Shown: positions 16,660-25,564 of the stretch, piece by piece | Layout of the letters: each line of letters opens with the position of its first letter | Numbering within the stretch: position 1 is the stretch's first letter | NCBI RefSeq assembly: GCF_029350945.1 | Contig: NZ_JARKMS010000001.1 | Coordinates: 374,375 to 438,374 of the forward strand | Reading direction: 5' to 3' | DNA: 64,000 nt | From: Maribacter huludaoensis | Lineage (GTDB): Bacteria > Bacteroidota > Bacteroidia > Flavobacteriales > Flavobacteriaceae | Program-made: the position numbers and the translations under genes | Notes under the pieces: model-generated | Database searches by the model: none | What the model saw: only the letters and a program-made list of their open reading frames with translations | Told to the model about the DNA's origin: nothing

Positions 16660-19182
16660 TTACGCCCACTCCTTTGGCATTTTTTGTTCTCTTAAAGACA
16701 CAAATTCAATATTGTTGTCCGTTTCTTCAGAATTGACAAAGTGTGTATAGCGCTCTCTTATTTCTGGAGTTTCTACCGCTTCTTTCCATTCACATACATA
16801 AGAATCTACCAAGGCTTGCATTTCGGCATCCAATTCATCAACAATACCCAAAGAGTCGTTGATAACAACGTTTTGTAAATAGGTAATACCACCTTCTAAT
16901 TTCTCTAACCAAGGTGCGGTTCTTTGTAAAGGTTGTGCTGTTTTTATGTAGAACATAATAAAACGATCTACGTATTTGATAGCGGTTTCCTTGTCAACTT
17001 TTTCAGCAAGTAAAAGGGCATGTTTAGGCGTAGCACCACCATTACCACCTACATAAACGTTCCATCCGCCTTCAACGGCAATAAATCCGAAGTCTTTGCC
17101 CCTTGCTTCTGCACATTCACGAATACAACCCGAAACGCCACCTTTAAATTTATGTGGAGATCGTATGCCTTTGTACCGGTGTTCTATTTCAATAGCAAAA
17201 CTTACGCTTTCATCCATGCCATAGCGGCACCATGTGGATCCCACACAACTTTTTACCGTACGTAAAGATTTTCCATAAGCTTGGCCCGTTTCAAATCCTT
17301 CGGCAATCAATTCTTCCCAAATAGGAGGTAATTCGTGCAGTTTTGCCCCAAACATATCTATGCGCTGACCACCGGTAATTTTGGTGTAGAGGTCATATTT
17401 TTGAGCTATTCTTCCAATGGCCATTAATTGTTTAGGTGTAATCTCTCCGCCAGCAACCCTTGGTACAACAGAGTAGGTACCGTTACGTTGTATATTGGCC
17501 AAATAACGGTCATTACTATCCTGTATGGTTTCTTGCCTATTGGCGGTTTCATTATATAGACTAGCAAATATTGCGGCAACTGCCGGCTTACATACCTCGC
17601 AACCATGCCCGGTACCTACTTCATCCAATAAGGTATCATAATCAGTAATTCCCTTTAATTTGGCAAGATCAAAAAGCTCTTGGCGAGAATAATCAAAATG
17701 TTCGCACAAGCGCTCTTTTACAGTTTTTCCTAAAGTCTTTAGGCTCTCCTTTATTAAATCTGCCACCATAGGTTTACACCCACCACAACCTGTTGTTGCC
17801 TTTGTGGCTTTGGCTACATCTTTCATGGTTTCATTGCCATCTTCTAATACAGAACAGCAAACTTGGCCTTTGGTAACCGCTTCACAAGAACAAATAACTG
17901 CGGTATCGGGTAGGTCCATGGCACTACCAAAAGCAGAGCCGCCTTCACCTCTAGAACCAACGATCAGTTCTTCAGCGTTATCGGGCAGCGGCATATTGTT
18001 CAAGTACATTTGATGTAAAATGCTATAATCTTCTGCGTCGCCCACCATTATTCCCCCTAAAAGGGTTTTACCGTCATGGCTTACGTTTATTCTTTTATAG
18101 ATACCCTTTGTTTTGTTCTCGTAGATAATGGAAAGTCCCTTTTCCGCAGGCATATAAGGAATACCGAAACTGGCAACATCAACACCTATTAATTTCAGTT
18201 TGGTAGACATATCTATTTCCGGTTTCATGACAACCTCGTTTTGCTCAAGAATTTGATTTACGGCCACCTCGGCCATTTCATAGCCCGGAGCCACTAAACC
18301 GTAGATCATTTGGTTGTATAACGCTACTTCACCAATGGCAAATATAGTTGGGTCAGAGGTTTGCATTTTATCGTTGACCACAATACCGCCACGCACGCCC
18401 ATTTCTAGATTACAGGTTTTGCCCAATTCATCTCTCGGACGTATACCGGCGGAAATGACCAACATATCTACATCTAGTTTATCATCTTCGCCAAAGTCCA
18501 TACCTGTTATGGCGCCGTTACCCATAATACTATTGGTAGCTTTTCCAGTATGTATGGCAATACCTATGGATTCCAGTGTTAATTGTAGTACGTTACTACT
18601 TCTGGAATCTAGTTGTCTAGGCATTAATTTTGGAGCAAATTCAACCACATGCGGTTCTAGCCCCATGTCCATGACAGCTTTTCCTGCCTCTAGGCCAAGT
18701 AGTCCGCCACCAAGAATAGCCGCTTTACCGTTAGGTTTAACTTTTTTAATTTCTTCGGCATATGCTAGCATTGCCTCTAGGTCTTCTATGGTTCTATAAA
18801 CAAAGACACCTTTTTTCTCTACGCCTTGTATTGGAGGAACAAATGGAGCGGAACCCGTAGCCAATACCAGGTAGTCATATTTAAATTCTTTTTCACTGGC
18901 GGTAGTAATGGTCTTTTTACTTCTGTGGATATCGGTGACCCTTTCATTGACCACTAATTCTATATCATTATCCGCGTACCATTCCAAGGGCGCCATTTCT
19001 AGAGCTTTGGCATCTCTATTTTCAAAGAATTCGCTTAAGTGAACCCTGTCATAGGCTGCGCGTGGTTCTTCACCAAAAACAATTAGTTTAAAATGTTTGC
19101 TTTCTTCCCTTGCGGCAAATTTTTCACAGAATTTGTATCCTACCATTCCGTTACCGACAACAATTATTGTTTTCATACCCAT
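16660..19182 (-). CDS. nirB: NADH-dependent nitrite reductase large subunit
   Basis: 840 residues, the normal NirB length. The N-terminal FAD/NAD(H) module (GNGMVGYKFCEKF; second dinucleotide motif AILGGGLLGLEAG) spans about 1-320. BFD-like [2Fe-2S] domains carry CSCEAVTKGQVCC with GCGGCKP, and a second pair GHGCEVCKP. The C-terminal sulfite/nitrite reductase half has siroheme/[4Fe-4S] ligands C-x5-C (SCVGSTWC) and C-x3-C (GCIRECAE). It reduces nitrite to ammonium with six electrons from NADH. First gene of the leftward operon; a 7-2-7 TACGTAT inverted repeat lies 24 bp upstream. An alternative ATG is two codons downstream. Confidence 0.97.
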   Translation of the reverse strand: MGMKTIIVVGNGMVGYKFCEKFAAREESKHFKLIVFGEEPRAAYDRVHLSEFFENRDAKALEMAPLEWYADNDIELVVNERVTDIHRSKKTITTASEKEFKYDYLVLATGSAPFVPPIQGVEKKGVFVYRTIEDLEAMLAYAEEIKKVKPNGKAAILGGGLLGLEAGKAVMDMGLEPHVVEFAPKLMPRQLDSRSSNVLQLTLESIGIAIHTGKATNSIMGNGAITGMDFGEDDKLDVDMLVISAGIRPRDELGKTCNLEMGVRGGIVVNDKMQTSDPTIFAIGEVALYNQMIYGLVAPGYEMAEVAVNQILEQNEVVMKPEIDMSTKLKLIGVDVASFGIPYMPAEKGLSIIYENKTKGIYKRINVSHDGKTLLGGIMVGDAEDYSILHQMYLNNMPLPDNAEELIVGSRGEGGSAFGSAMDLPDTAVICSCEAVTKGQVCCSVLEDGNETMKDVAKATKATTGCGGCKPMVADLIKESLKTLGKTVKERLCEHFDYSRQELFDLAKLKGITDYDTLLDEVGTGHGCEVCKPAVAAIFASLYNETANRQETIQDSNDRYLANIQRNGTYSVVPRVAGGEITPKQLMAIGRIAQKYDLYTKITGGQRIDMFGAKLHELPPIWEELIAEGFETGQAYGKSLRTVKSCVGSTWCRYGMDESVSFAIEIEHRYKGIRSPHKFKGGVSGCIRECAEARGKDFGFIAVEGGWNVYVGGNGGATPKHALLLAEKVDKETAIKYVDRFIMFYIKTAQPLQRTAPWLEKLEGGITYLQNVVINDSLGIVDELDAEMQALVDSYVCEWKEAVETPEIRERYTHFVNSEETDNNIEFVSLREQKMPKEWA

Positions 19183-19199
19183 ATTGTTTAGCTACTTAG

Positions 19200-19221
19200 C
19201 AATATTACGTATAAATACGTA
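19200..19221 (-). promoter_or_regulatory. nirB promoter: 7-2-7 inverted repeat abutting a -7 element
   Basis: TACGTAT-AA-ATACGTA at 19206-19221 is a perfect inverted repeat with NarL-like 7-2-7 geometry. Read leftwards, TACGTA runs directly into TAATATTG (19207-19200), one mismatch from TAnnTTTG. Confidence 0.65.
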
Positions 19222-19248
19222 TATAAATACTGATTTTATGAAAATAAT

Positions 19249-19260
19249 TACGTATTCTTG
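19249..19260 (+). promoter_or_regulatory. cobA promoter: TACGTAT box fused to -7-like TATTCTTG
   Basis: TACGTAT at 19249-19255 overlaps TATTCTTG at 19253-19260, one mismatch from TAnnTTTG. It mirrors the box/-7 arrangement of the divergent nirB promoter. Confidence 0.5.
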
Positions 19261-19281
19261 TTGAAGAATCGATAAATAATA

Positions 19282-20073
19282 ATGCTAAATACTATGAAGA
19301 TGGAATTAGAAAAAACGGCAAAAGTAAGTTTAGTAGGTGCGGGTCCAGGAGCTAAAGATCTAATAACTATAAGGGGTTTGAAGGTATTGAACCAAGCCGA
19401 TATTATTTTGTACGATGCATTGATCAGTGATGATCTATTATCTGAAATACGTACTGATATACCTAAGATATTTACGGGTAAAAGATGTGGTCAACATTCG
19501 CATTCCCAAGATGAAATCAATGAATTAATAGTAAAATATGCCTTTGAATACGGTCATGTGGTACGTTTAAAAGGTGGTGATCCTTTTGTATTTGGCAGGG
19601 CTAATGAAGAAATAGAATATGTAGCGTCATTTGGCATACCTGTTAGTGTAGTTCCTGGAATTTCCAGTGCTATAGCTGTACCATCTAGTCAAGGCATACC
19701 GATGACCAAAAGAGGAATAAGTAGTAGTTTTTGGGTGATGACGGCAACAAAAAGAGATGGTACGTTTTCGCAAGATTTGCAATATGCAGCAAAATCTTCT
19801 GCCACTATGGTTGTTCTAATGGGCATTAGAAAACTTAATGAAATAGTGAAAGAAGTTAGTAAATATAGGGGTTCAATGACGCCTATTGCGGTAATTCAAA
19901 ACGGAACTACCCAACATGAAAAATGTTATGTAGCTACTTTAGATACCTTGAACAATAGTATAGGGGAGGTTGATATTAATAAACCGGGCATTATTGTCAT
20001 TGGAGACGTGGTAGCTGATCATCCATCATTTTTTGAAGAAGAAGTACAGCGTATTCTACACCATGCTATTTAA
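19282..20073 (+). CDS. cobA: uroporphyrinogen-III C-methyltransferase (SUMT)
   Basis: 263 residues of the tetrapyrrole methylase family: SLVGAGPGAKDLITIRG at the N-terminus, YDALIS, the signature VVRLKGGDPFVFGRANEE, and VVPGISSAIAVPSSQGIPMTKRG. It makes precorrin-2 from uroporphyrinogen III using two SAM. It is single-domain, so the dehydrogenase/chelatase is separate (13132-13716). Divergent from nirB with a shared TACGTA-containing promoter region. In-frame ATGs at 19282 and 19294 are both plausible starts. Confidence 0.93.
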   Translation: MLNTMKMELEKTAKVSLVGAGPGAKDLITIRGLKVLNQADIILYDALISDDLLSEIRTDIPKIFTGKRCGQHSHSQDEINELIVKYAFEYGHVVRLKGGDPFVFGRANEEIEYVASFGIPVSVVPGISSAIAVPSSQGIPMTKRGISSSFWVMTATKRDGTFSQDLQYAAKSSATMVVLMGIRKLNEIVKEVSKYRGSMTPIAVIQNGTTQHEKCYVATLDTLNNSIGEVDINKPGIIVIGDVVADHPSFFEEEVQRILHHAI

Positions 20074-20255
20074 TCTAATAAAGGAGATTTCACCTTTATA
20101 GTAGTCTAATAAAAGGTAAACGGCAAGGCATTTTAGTGGCAGAAATTACACTATTTCAATTTTTTTGAGCATTTAATTTAGAATTGAATAATAGTAATAG
20201 GCTCAATTCCTTAATTCCTCAAAAATACGTAGTAATTTAAAATTATACTAAAAAC

Positions 20256-20289
20256 TACGTATTATTACGTATTATTTATGGTAGGTTTG
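20256..20289 (+). promoter_or_regulatory. narK promoter: 7-2-7 box plus exact TAnnTTTG
   Basis: TACGTAT-TA-TTACGTA at 20256-20271 (inverted, one mismatch) followed by TAGGTTTG at 20282-20289, an exact match to the Bacteroidota -7 element. A further TACGTA is at 20226-20231. This places the likely transcription start downstream of the ATG at 20278 and supports the ATG at 20320 as the real start. Confidence 0.7.
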
Positions 20290-20319
20290 TATGATCTCAA
20301 TAATGTGATCTGCTATAAT

Positions 20320-21747
20320 ATGAAAAATCAATCTAAAAAGTCCACCACCTTAAATTTAACGAATATAAAGAGTTTACCCATTCGTACTTTTTGGATAACC
20401 TCAATTGCATTTTTCATTTGTTTTTTTGCATGGTTCGGTATTGTACCCTTTATGCCGGATGTGGTTAAAGATTTAGGGTTGACTCCCGATCAAAAATGGA
20501 ACTCAATAATATTGGCGGTTACAGGAACCGTTTTCGCTAGACTATTAATAGGAAAGCTTTGTGATAAATATGGTCCTAGGTTATGTTATACCTATTTATT
20601 GATACTAGGTGCCATTCCTGTAATCCTTATCGGTTTTGTGCAAACGCCGCTTCAATTTTTAATTTGCAGATTGTTTATTGGTTTTATAGGTGCTTCATTC
20701 GTAATCACCCAGTTTCATACATCTATCATGTTTGCCCCCAATATTGTTGGTACCGCAAATGCAACTTCTGCCGGATGGGGTAATTTGGGTGGTGGTGCCA
20801 ACCGTTTAGGTATGCCATTAATTGCTGCTGCAGTGGTAAGCTTTGGGGTTGCCGATGAAATAGCATGGAGATATTCAATGATCATTGCAGGTGTCATTGC
20901 TATGCTAATGGGGCTTGTTTATTATTTCTTTACCCAAGACACACCAGAAGGTAATTTTAAGGAATTAAAGGAGGCAGGTAAAATGCCGAAGCTAAAAAAA
21001 GATGAGGAATCGTTTTTAAGTGTCTTAAGGGATTATAGGGTATGGATTCTTTTCATTGTATACGCAGCATCTTTTGGAATGGAGCTTACAGTGTACGGAA
21101 CCATGGATGATTATTTGCAAAACACCTTTGGGTTAACAAGGTCCATTGCGGGAAACTTGGTACTTTCTTTTGCCCTGATGAATATATTTGCCCGAACCTT
21201 GGGCGGCTTTTTCGGAGATCGTTTCGGTAGATTAAAAGGCTTGCGCGGTAGGGTACTTTTCTTAACGGTCATATTGGCTTTAGAAGGAGTTATGCTCTCC
21301 GTTTTTTCAATGGCAACAAGCTTTGCCATGGGAATTATATTTTTAATTGCCTTTAGTTTAACGGTACAAATGGCAGAAGGGGCAACGTTTTCGGTAGTAC
21401 CTTTTATAAATAAAAAAGCTATTGGTTCTATCTCTGGTATTGTTGGTGCAGGTGGTAATGTAGGTGCTTTTTTGGCGGCATTATTATTAAAATCAAAATC
21501 AGCTTTGGCAGAAACCAATGCCTTGGCCGCTAACGCTAATTTAGGTGAAGAAGCAATGAAGGCGGCTCAATCTGCTGCGGCATCGGGGGCTGTTTCAAGT
21601 GCGTATTTACTTATAGGTGGCTTTGTTATAGTTACGGCACTTGTTACGCTGGCCATTAAATTCTCTGCCGAAGATGAAAAACTAGTTAAGGAAGAATTAC
21701 AAAAGGCAGATAAGCCCGTTATCAATTTATCGCCAAGTAGTATCTAA
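20320..21747 (+). CDS. NarK/NrtP-family nitrate/nitrite transporter (MFS)
   Basis: 475 residues from ATG 20320; an in-frame ATG at 20278 lies upstream of a perfect -7 element and is disfavoured. About twelve membrane helices. Nitrate signature motifs are present as AGWGNLGGGANR and GIVGAGGNVGAFLAA, and the MFS loop motif as GKLCDKYGPRL and GFFGDRFGRLKG. It imports nitrate and/or nitrite across the inner membrane. Transcribed towards the FNR-like regulator, 12 bp away. The cell therefore has two nitrate uptake routes, this and NrtABCD. Confidence 0.93.
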   Translation: MKNQSKKSTTLNLTNIKSLPIRTFWITSIAFFICFFAWFGIVPFMPDVVKDLGLTPDQKWNSIILAVTGTVFARLLIGKLCDKYGPRLCYTYLLILGAIPVILIGFVQTPLQFLICRLFIGFIGASFVITQFHTSIMFAPNIVGTANATSAGWGNLGGGANRLGMPLIAAAVVSFGVADEIAWRYSMIIAGVIAMLMGLVYYFFTQDTPEGNFKELKEAGKMPKLKKDEESFLSVLRDYRVWILFIVYAASFGMELTVYGTMDDYLQNTFGLTRSIAGNLVLSFALMNIFARTLGGFFGDRFGRLKGLRGRVLFLTVILALEGVMLSVFSMATSFAMGIIFLIAFSLTVQMAEGATFSVVPFINKKAIGSISGIVGAGGNVGAFLAALLLKSKSALAETNALAANANLGEEAMKAAQSAAASGAVSSAYLLIGGFVIVTALVTLAIKFSAEDEKLVKEELQKADKPVINLSPSSI

Positions 21748-21759
21748 ATTTATGTAGCT

Positions 21760-22518
21760 ATGCGAGCAGGTGCTAATCATATATCAACGCGTATTTCCGA
21801 TTCATCGGAGCTGCTAGATAGTGCCTGTGGATTATGCTCCAATGAAAATTGTCTTATTCAAAAGAACATTCACACTTCTAGTATTGGCAAACTAGTAAAG
21901 GCAAGAAAAGAAATAAAGTGTAAAAAAGGACAGCAATTTATTATGGAAGGAGCTTCGGTAACCGGACTCTTCTTTCTTTTAAGTGGTAAGGTTAAAGTTT
22001 TAAGGACCGGGCTACATGGTAAAGAACAAATTGTTCGTTTTGCATCTCCAGGTGAAATCATTGGGCATAGAGGTTTTGGCACAGAAGAGACCTATCCTAT
22101 TAGTGCCATTGCTTTGGTAGATTGCACCTTATGTTATTTTTCAAAAGAGTTACTTCAAGAAACATTAAGGGAAACACCTGGGCTTACGTATGATTTTATG
22201 TTATTTTATGCCAATGAACTTAATCGTAGTGAAATAAGGGTAAAATCCTTATCTCAAATGACGGTTCGTGAACGGGTTATAGACACACTATTATATATTA
22301 ACCGCAAATTTGGACAGGTAAATGGGTATTCCTCACTTTTATTAAGCAGGAGGGAATATGCAGATTATGCGGGTACTACCGAAGAGCAGGTCATAAGAAT
22401 GTTCTCTATTCTCAAAAAAGAGGGCTTATTGATTACCAAAGGCAAAAGAATTGGTATTGCTGATATAGCATTGCTTAAAAAAGAAATCTCAGAGCACAAT
22501 TTCTATTTGGATAGTTAA
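21760..22518 (+). CDS. Crp/Fnr-family regulator with possible Fe-S cysteine set
   Basis: 252 residues: an N-terminal cysteine motif C23-x2-C26-x4-C31, a cyclic-nucleotide-binding-like beta roll (GASVTGLFFLLSGKVKVLRTG), further Cys at 122 and 125, a dimer helix and a C-terminal winged HTH (LSRREYADYAGTTEEQVIRMF). Three N-terminal cysteines plus C122 mimic the [4Fe-4S] ligand layout of E. coli FNR (C20, C23, C29, C122), so oxygen or NO sensing is plausible. It lies 12 bp after the nitrate transporter gene and before the globin cluster, which it may regulate. Confidence 0.88.
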   Translation: MRAGANHISTRISDSSELLDSACGLCSNENCLIQKNIHTSSIGKLVKARKEIKCKKGQQFIMEGASVTGLFFLLSGKVKVLRTGLHGKEQIVRFASPGEIIGHRGFGTEETYPISAIALVDCTLCYFSKELLQETLRETPGLTYDFMLFYANELNRSEIRVKSLSQMTVRERVIDTLLYINRKFGQVNGYSSLLLSRREYADYAGTTEEQVIRMFSILKKEGLLITKGKRIGIADIALLKKEISEHNFYLDS

Positions 22519-22533
22519 CTATCCTAGTTTAGA

Positions 22534-22722
22534 TACGTACCGTATATCTACTTATATATAATAAGTACGTCAGTACTGTAGTTTATTGATGTTTCTGTAA
22601 AAAAACCTGCAATATCACAGATTTTTATATGTTATAAAAGTCTTTTTTCTTCTATGTTATTCCATAATAAGTACGTAGTCAAGGTTATATATTTGTCTAA
22701 ACAATTAAGTATAAGTACTTAT
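22534..22722 (+). promoter_or_regulatory. globin-cluster promoter region with multiple TACGTA/TACTTAT boxes
   Basis: TACGTAC at 22534; TACTTAT-ATATA-ATAAGTA inverted repeat at 22549-22567; ATAAGTACGTAG at 22667-22678; exact -7 element TATATTTG at 22688-22695; palindrome ATAAGTACTTAT at 22711-22722, which would lie in the leader. The density is far above what is seen in non-nitrate promoters of the window. Confidence 0.65.
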
Positions 22723-22759
22723 TTGTTCAGTTAAAGAATTATAAATCCAAAACACTATT

Positions 22760-23173
22760 ATGGAACAGAACACTATAACACTAGTACAAAATTCATTTGA
22801 AAAAGTTAAGCCAATAGCAGATACGGCAGCTAAAATATTTTATGACAAGCTATTTAAATTAGACCCTACTTTAAAGAGTATTTTTCCAAAGAGTGAAGAA
22901 GCTATGGCGCTGCAGGGGAATAAATTAATGACCATGCTAGGAAGTGCGGTTGCGGGTTTGAATAATTTGGAAATGCTAGTGCCCGTATTGGAGAATTTAG
23001 GAAAACGTCATGTAAATTATAAAGTTGAGCCATCGCATTACAATACGGTAGGTTCGGCTTTATTAAGTACGTTGGAAACTGGCTTGGGCGATGAATTTAC
23101 ACCAGATGTAAAAGATGCTTGGACAAAAGTTTATGGCACTATGTCTTCAGTAATGATAAAAGCATCCTACTAA
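22760..23173 (+). CDS. single-domain bacterial hemoglobin
   Basis: 137 residues, one globin domain related to flavohemoglobin/Vitreoscilla hemoglobin. Y28 (B10) in KIFYDKLF, Q52 (E7) in ALQGNKLM and proximal H84 (F8) in GKRHVNYKV are in place. The reductase half of Hmp is absent, but an FAD/ferredoxin reductase is encoded 1.4 kb downstream in the same direction. Likely role: NO binding or dioxygenation to nitrate, protecting the nitrite-reducing cell. Oxygen binding alone is the alternative. Confidence 0.9.
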   Translation: MEQNTITLVQNSFEKVKPIADTAAKIFYDKLFKLDPTLKSIFPKSEEAMALQGNKLMTMLGSAVAGLNNLEMLVPVLENLGKRHVNYKVEPSHYNTVGSALLSTLETGLGDEFTPDVKDAWTKVYGTMSSVMIKASY

Positions 23174-23198
23174 CATAATAACCTTAAAACATTAGACT

Positions 23199-24029
23199 AT
23201 GAAAAAGCTAAAAAACTCTCCCTTTCTTGTGTTAATAATTCTTATTGTAAGCCTCATCGTTTTAAACTCATGTGGTGGAGTTCCTGAAGAAAAAGGTAGC
23301 GGTAGTACTACAGAAAAAAATGTATTCTCCGTTAATGAAGTTTTAGAAATGGTATCCAAAGAAAATGATGTTACCAGAACATTATACACTAAAGCTATTG
23401 TCGGGAAAGGTAAGCTACAAGGAATGAAATTTGATGAAGATTGGCGTAAAGATGATGTAGAAGCAGGTCCCTTGCCAGCATTGTTTTTACGGGGAGTGGC
23501 AACTAGTATTCGTAAAGGTCCAGTTCCTTTGGGTTTATACTTAGGGTCAGATTTTCCAATTAATAATGCCAATAAATTCGAAGGAGAGCAAGAGTCTCTA
23601 TTTGAAGATATAAAGGTTACACAAAAACCAAAATATTTTTATGATGAATCTCAAGAACTATATACGGCAATGTTTGCAGATTTGGCAAGTGCGCAAGCAT
23701 GTGTTAGCTGCCACAATGACCATCCTCAAACAGCAAAAACAGATTGGAAATTAGGTGATGTAATGGGCGCCACTACATGGCAATATCCAAAAGATTCATT
23801 AACGTATTCTGGTGCGGTAGAGGTTTTAAATGCCTATGCCCAAGGTACGGTAGATATTTATGTAGAATACCTAGATGAAATAGCAGCTTTTAAATCTTCA
23901 GAAAAGCCAATAATTGGAGATAAGTGGCCGGCAGAAGGAAACTACCTTCCATCGCCAGAAGTTTTTCTAGATAGTGTTAGAAAACTTTCTTCTTATGATA
24001 CCATGAAAACTTTAATAGCCAGTAACTAA
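23199..24029 (+). CDS. DUF3365 (Tll0287-like) monoheme c lipoprotein
   Basis: 276 residues. Lipoprotein signal with lipobox LNSC near residue 25. A Tll0287-like sensor/heme fold with one c-type heme motif C168-V-S-C171-H172 (ACVSCHNDHP), followed by the family's GDVMGATTWQYP. Envelope-located monoheme protein. It follows the globin gene by 25 bp and precedes the membrane cytochrome gene, so it is part of the proposed electron-transfer operon. Whether it acts as electron carrier or redox sensor is open. Confidence 0.85.
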   Translation: MKKLKNSPFLVLIILIVSLIVLNSCGGVPEEKGSGSTTEKNVFSVNEVLEMVSKENDVTRTLYTKAIVGKGKLQGMKFDEDWRKDDVEAGPLPALFLRGVATSIRKGPVPLGLYLGSDFPINNANKFEGEQESLFEDIKVTQKPKYFYDESQELYTAMFADLASAQACVSCHNDHPQTAKTDWKLGDVMGATTWQYPKDSLTYSGAVEVLNAYAQGTVDIYVEYLDEIAAFKSSEKPIIGDKWPAEGNYLPSPEVFLDSVRKLSSYDTMKTLIASN

Positions 24030-24045
24030 TTAGAAAACTCAATTT

Positions 24046-24525
24046 TTGAAAAACAAAAACTTGACTACAATATTAGGACTACTGCTTTTATCCTTGTTCT
24101 TTTTACAATTTTCTTTAAAACTAGAATGGACATGGTTAAAAATACAGCAGCAGCAAGAAATGTATAAAAGATGGTCTGGTCTATTTATGGCACTTTTAAT
24201 AACCTTTCAATGGGTATTAACGTTGTTTAGGATAGTTAAAAAGTTAAGAAAGCATTCAATTAAAATGACGGCAATGCATAAATGGGCAGGAGCATTGAGT
24301 CCTATATTTTTCTATGCTCACAGCATTGGCCTGGGCTATGGGTACTTGGCACTATTATCATATCTGTTTTTTGCAAATGCTCTTTTAGGGTATGTAAATT
24401 TAGATGTTATAAAAAATAATAGTGATGTATTGTTTAAAGGATGGATGATGGCACACGTTGCCTTTTCAATAGTCATAACAATTTTAATGTTTTTTCATGT
24501 TGCCATGGTTTTTTATTATAAATAG
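24046..24525 (+). CDS. ferric-reductase-like diheme b transmembrane protein
   Basis: 159 residues, TTG start (no better ATG without losing the first helix). About four to five membrane helices. Four histidines form two H-x13-H pairs: H78/H92 and H137/H151, the diheme ligand layout of the ferric reductase/NADPH oxidase membrane domain. Cytoplasmic flavin and NAD domains are absent but are encoded as a separate protein by the next gene, 8 bp downstream. Inference: it conducts electrons across the inner membrane from the reductase to periplasmic hemes. Confidence 0.75.
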   Translation: MKNKNLTTILGLLLLSLFFLQFSLKLEWTWLKIQQQQEMYKRWSGLFMALLITFQWVLTLFRIVKKLRKHSIKMTAMHKWAGALSPIFFYAHSIGLGYGYLALLSYLFFANALLGYVNLDVIKNNSDVLFKGWMMAHVAFSIVITILMFFHVAMVFYYK

Positions 24526-24533
24526 AAATAAAG

Positions 24534-25562
24534 ATGAAACTAACAGTAAAAAATATTCAACAAGAAACAGCGGATACTGTAAGTGTAAGTTTTAAAAAAG
24601 GAGTCTTGTTCAATAAGCTAAAATATAACCCAGGGCAGTTTGTAACCTTGCATATCAAGTTAAATGATATGGTGCATAAAAGAGCTTATTCTTTTAGTAG
24701 TAATCCTTTTACTGATGATGAGCCGAAAATCACGGTTAAACGTGTAAAAAACGGATTAGTTTCTAATTATATACATGATTCCTTGAAAGTTGGCGATAAG
24801 ATACCTGTAGATAAGCCAGGCGGAAGTTTTTTCGTAAAACCAGAAAAAGGACAACAAAAGAACTATGTGTTATTTGCTGGGGGGAGTGGAATAACTCCGA
24901 TATTTTCAATAATTAGTTCGCTTTTACATAAAGAACCTAAATCTAAAATTATACTTATTTATGCCAATCGATTTTTAAATTCAATAATATTTAAAGAGAA
25001 ATTGGAAAAACTTCGTAAAGAATATGAGGATAGGTTCAAGATTGAATTTTTAATATCCAAAGAAATACCGGTATTGGATAATTATCATCATGGTTTAATT
25101 ACTGATGGTATAGTAATGGATGTTTTAGAGAAATATGATTTGGCTTTTGGAAAAGGTCAATATATGATTTGTGGTCCTTTCGGTTTTATGGAAGCTGTAA
25201 AAAGCATTTTATATGTAAACGGAGTATCACCAACAAAAATAAAAGAGGAGTTATTTAAAAGACCGGATAGGGTAGTGTTAAAAAATGGGGTACTTAGTAA
25301 AGTACAAATTCAACTAAAAGGCAAAAGTCATGAACTTAGTGTGCAGGGTAATACTACCATTTTGCAAGCGGCAATGGCAAATAATATAGAGATGCCTTAT
25401 TCCTGTAGGTCTGGAATGTGTTCAACTTGTTTAGCATCTTGTATCTCTGGAGATATAAGTATGACCGAAGGTCATTTTTTAGAGCAGAAAGATGTAGATG
25501 CAGGAAAAATATTGACCTGCGTAAGCTATCCTACAAGTGAAAATGTGGTAATCTCAATATAA
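24534..25562 (+). CDS. FAD/NAD(P)H reductase with C-terminal [2Fe-2S] ferredoxin
   Basis: 342 residues. Ferredoxin-NADP reductase-type FAD domain (RAYSFSSNP; about 1-100), NAD(P) domain with GGSGITPIFS and CGPFGFME (about 110-235), and a plant-type ferredoxin domain with ligands C291-x4-C296-x2-C299 and C329. This is the PaaE/HmpX/class IA-like layout. Cytoplasmic. It is 8 bp after the diheme gene and 2 bp before the pentaheme gene. It may feed electrons to the membrane cytochrome, or serve the globin as a split flavohemoglobin reductase. Confidence 0.9.
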   Translation: MKLTVKNIQQETADTVSVSFKKGVLFNKLKYNPGQFVTLHIKLNDMVHKRAYSFSSNPFTDDEPKITVKRVKNGLVSNYIHDSLKVGDKIPVDKPGGSFFVKPEKGQQKNYVLFAGGSGITPIFSIISSLLHKEPKSKIILIYANRFLNSIIFKEKLEKLRKEYEDRFKIEFLISKEIPVLDNYHHGLITDGIVMDVLEKYDLAFGKGQYMICGPFGFMEAVKSILYVNGVSPTKIKEELFKRPDRVVLKNGVLSKVQIQLKGKSHELSVQGNTTILQAAMANNIEMPYSCRSGMCSTCLASCISGDISMTEGHFLEQKDVDAGKILTCVSYPTSENVVISI

Positions 25563-25564
25563 TT

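Noticed and set aside
18314-18799. 161-codon plus-strand frame opposite nirB
   Set aside because: It is antisense to the conserved NirB FAD domain and encodes a low-complexity Ser/Pro/Leu-rich product, typical of a shadow frame.
20083-20103. Weak hairpin AAAGG/CCTTT after cobA as a terminator
   Set aside because: The stem is only about 5 bp and no T-run follows.
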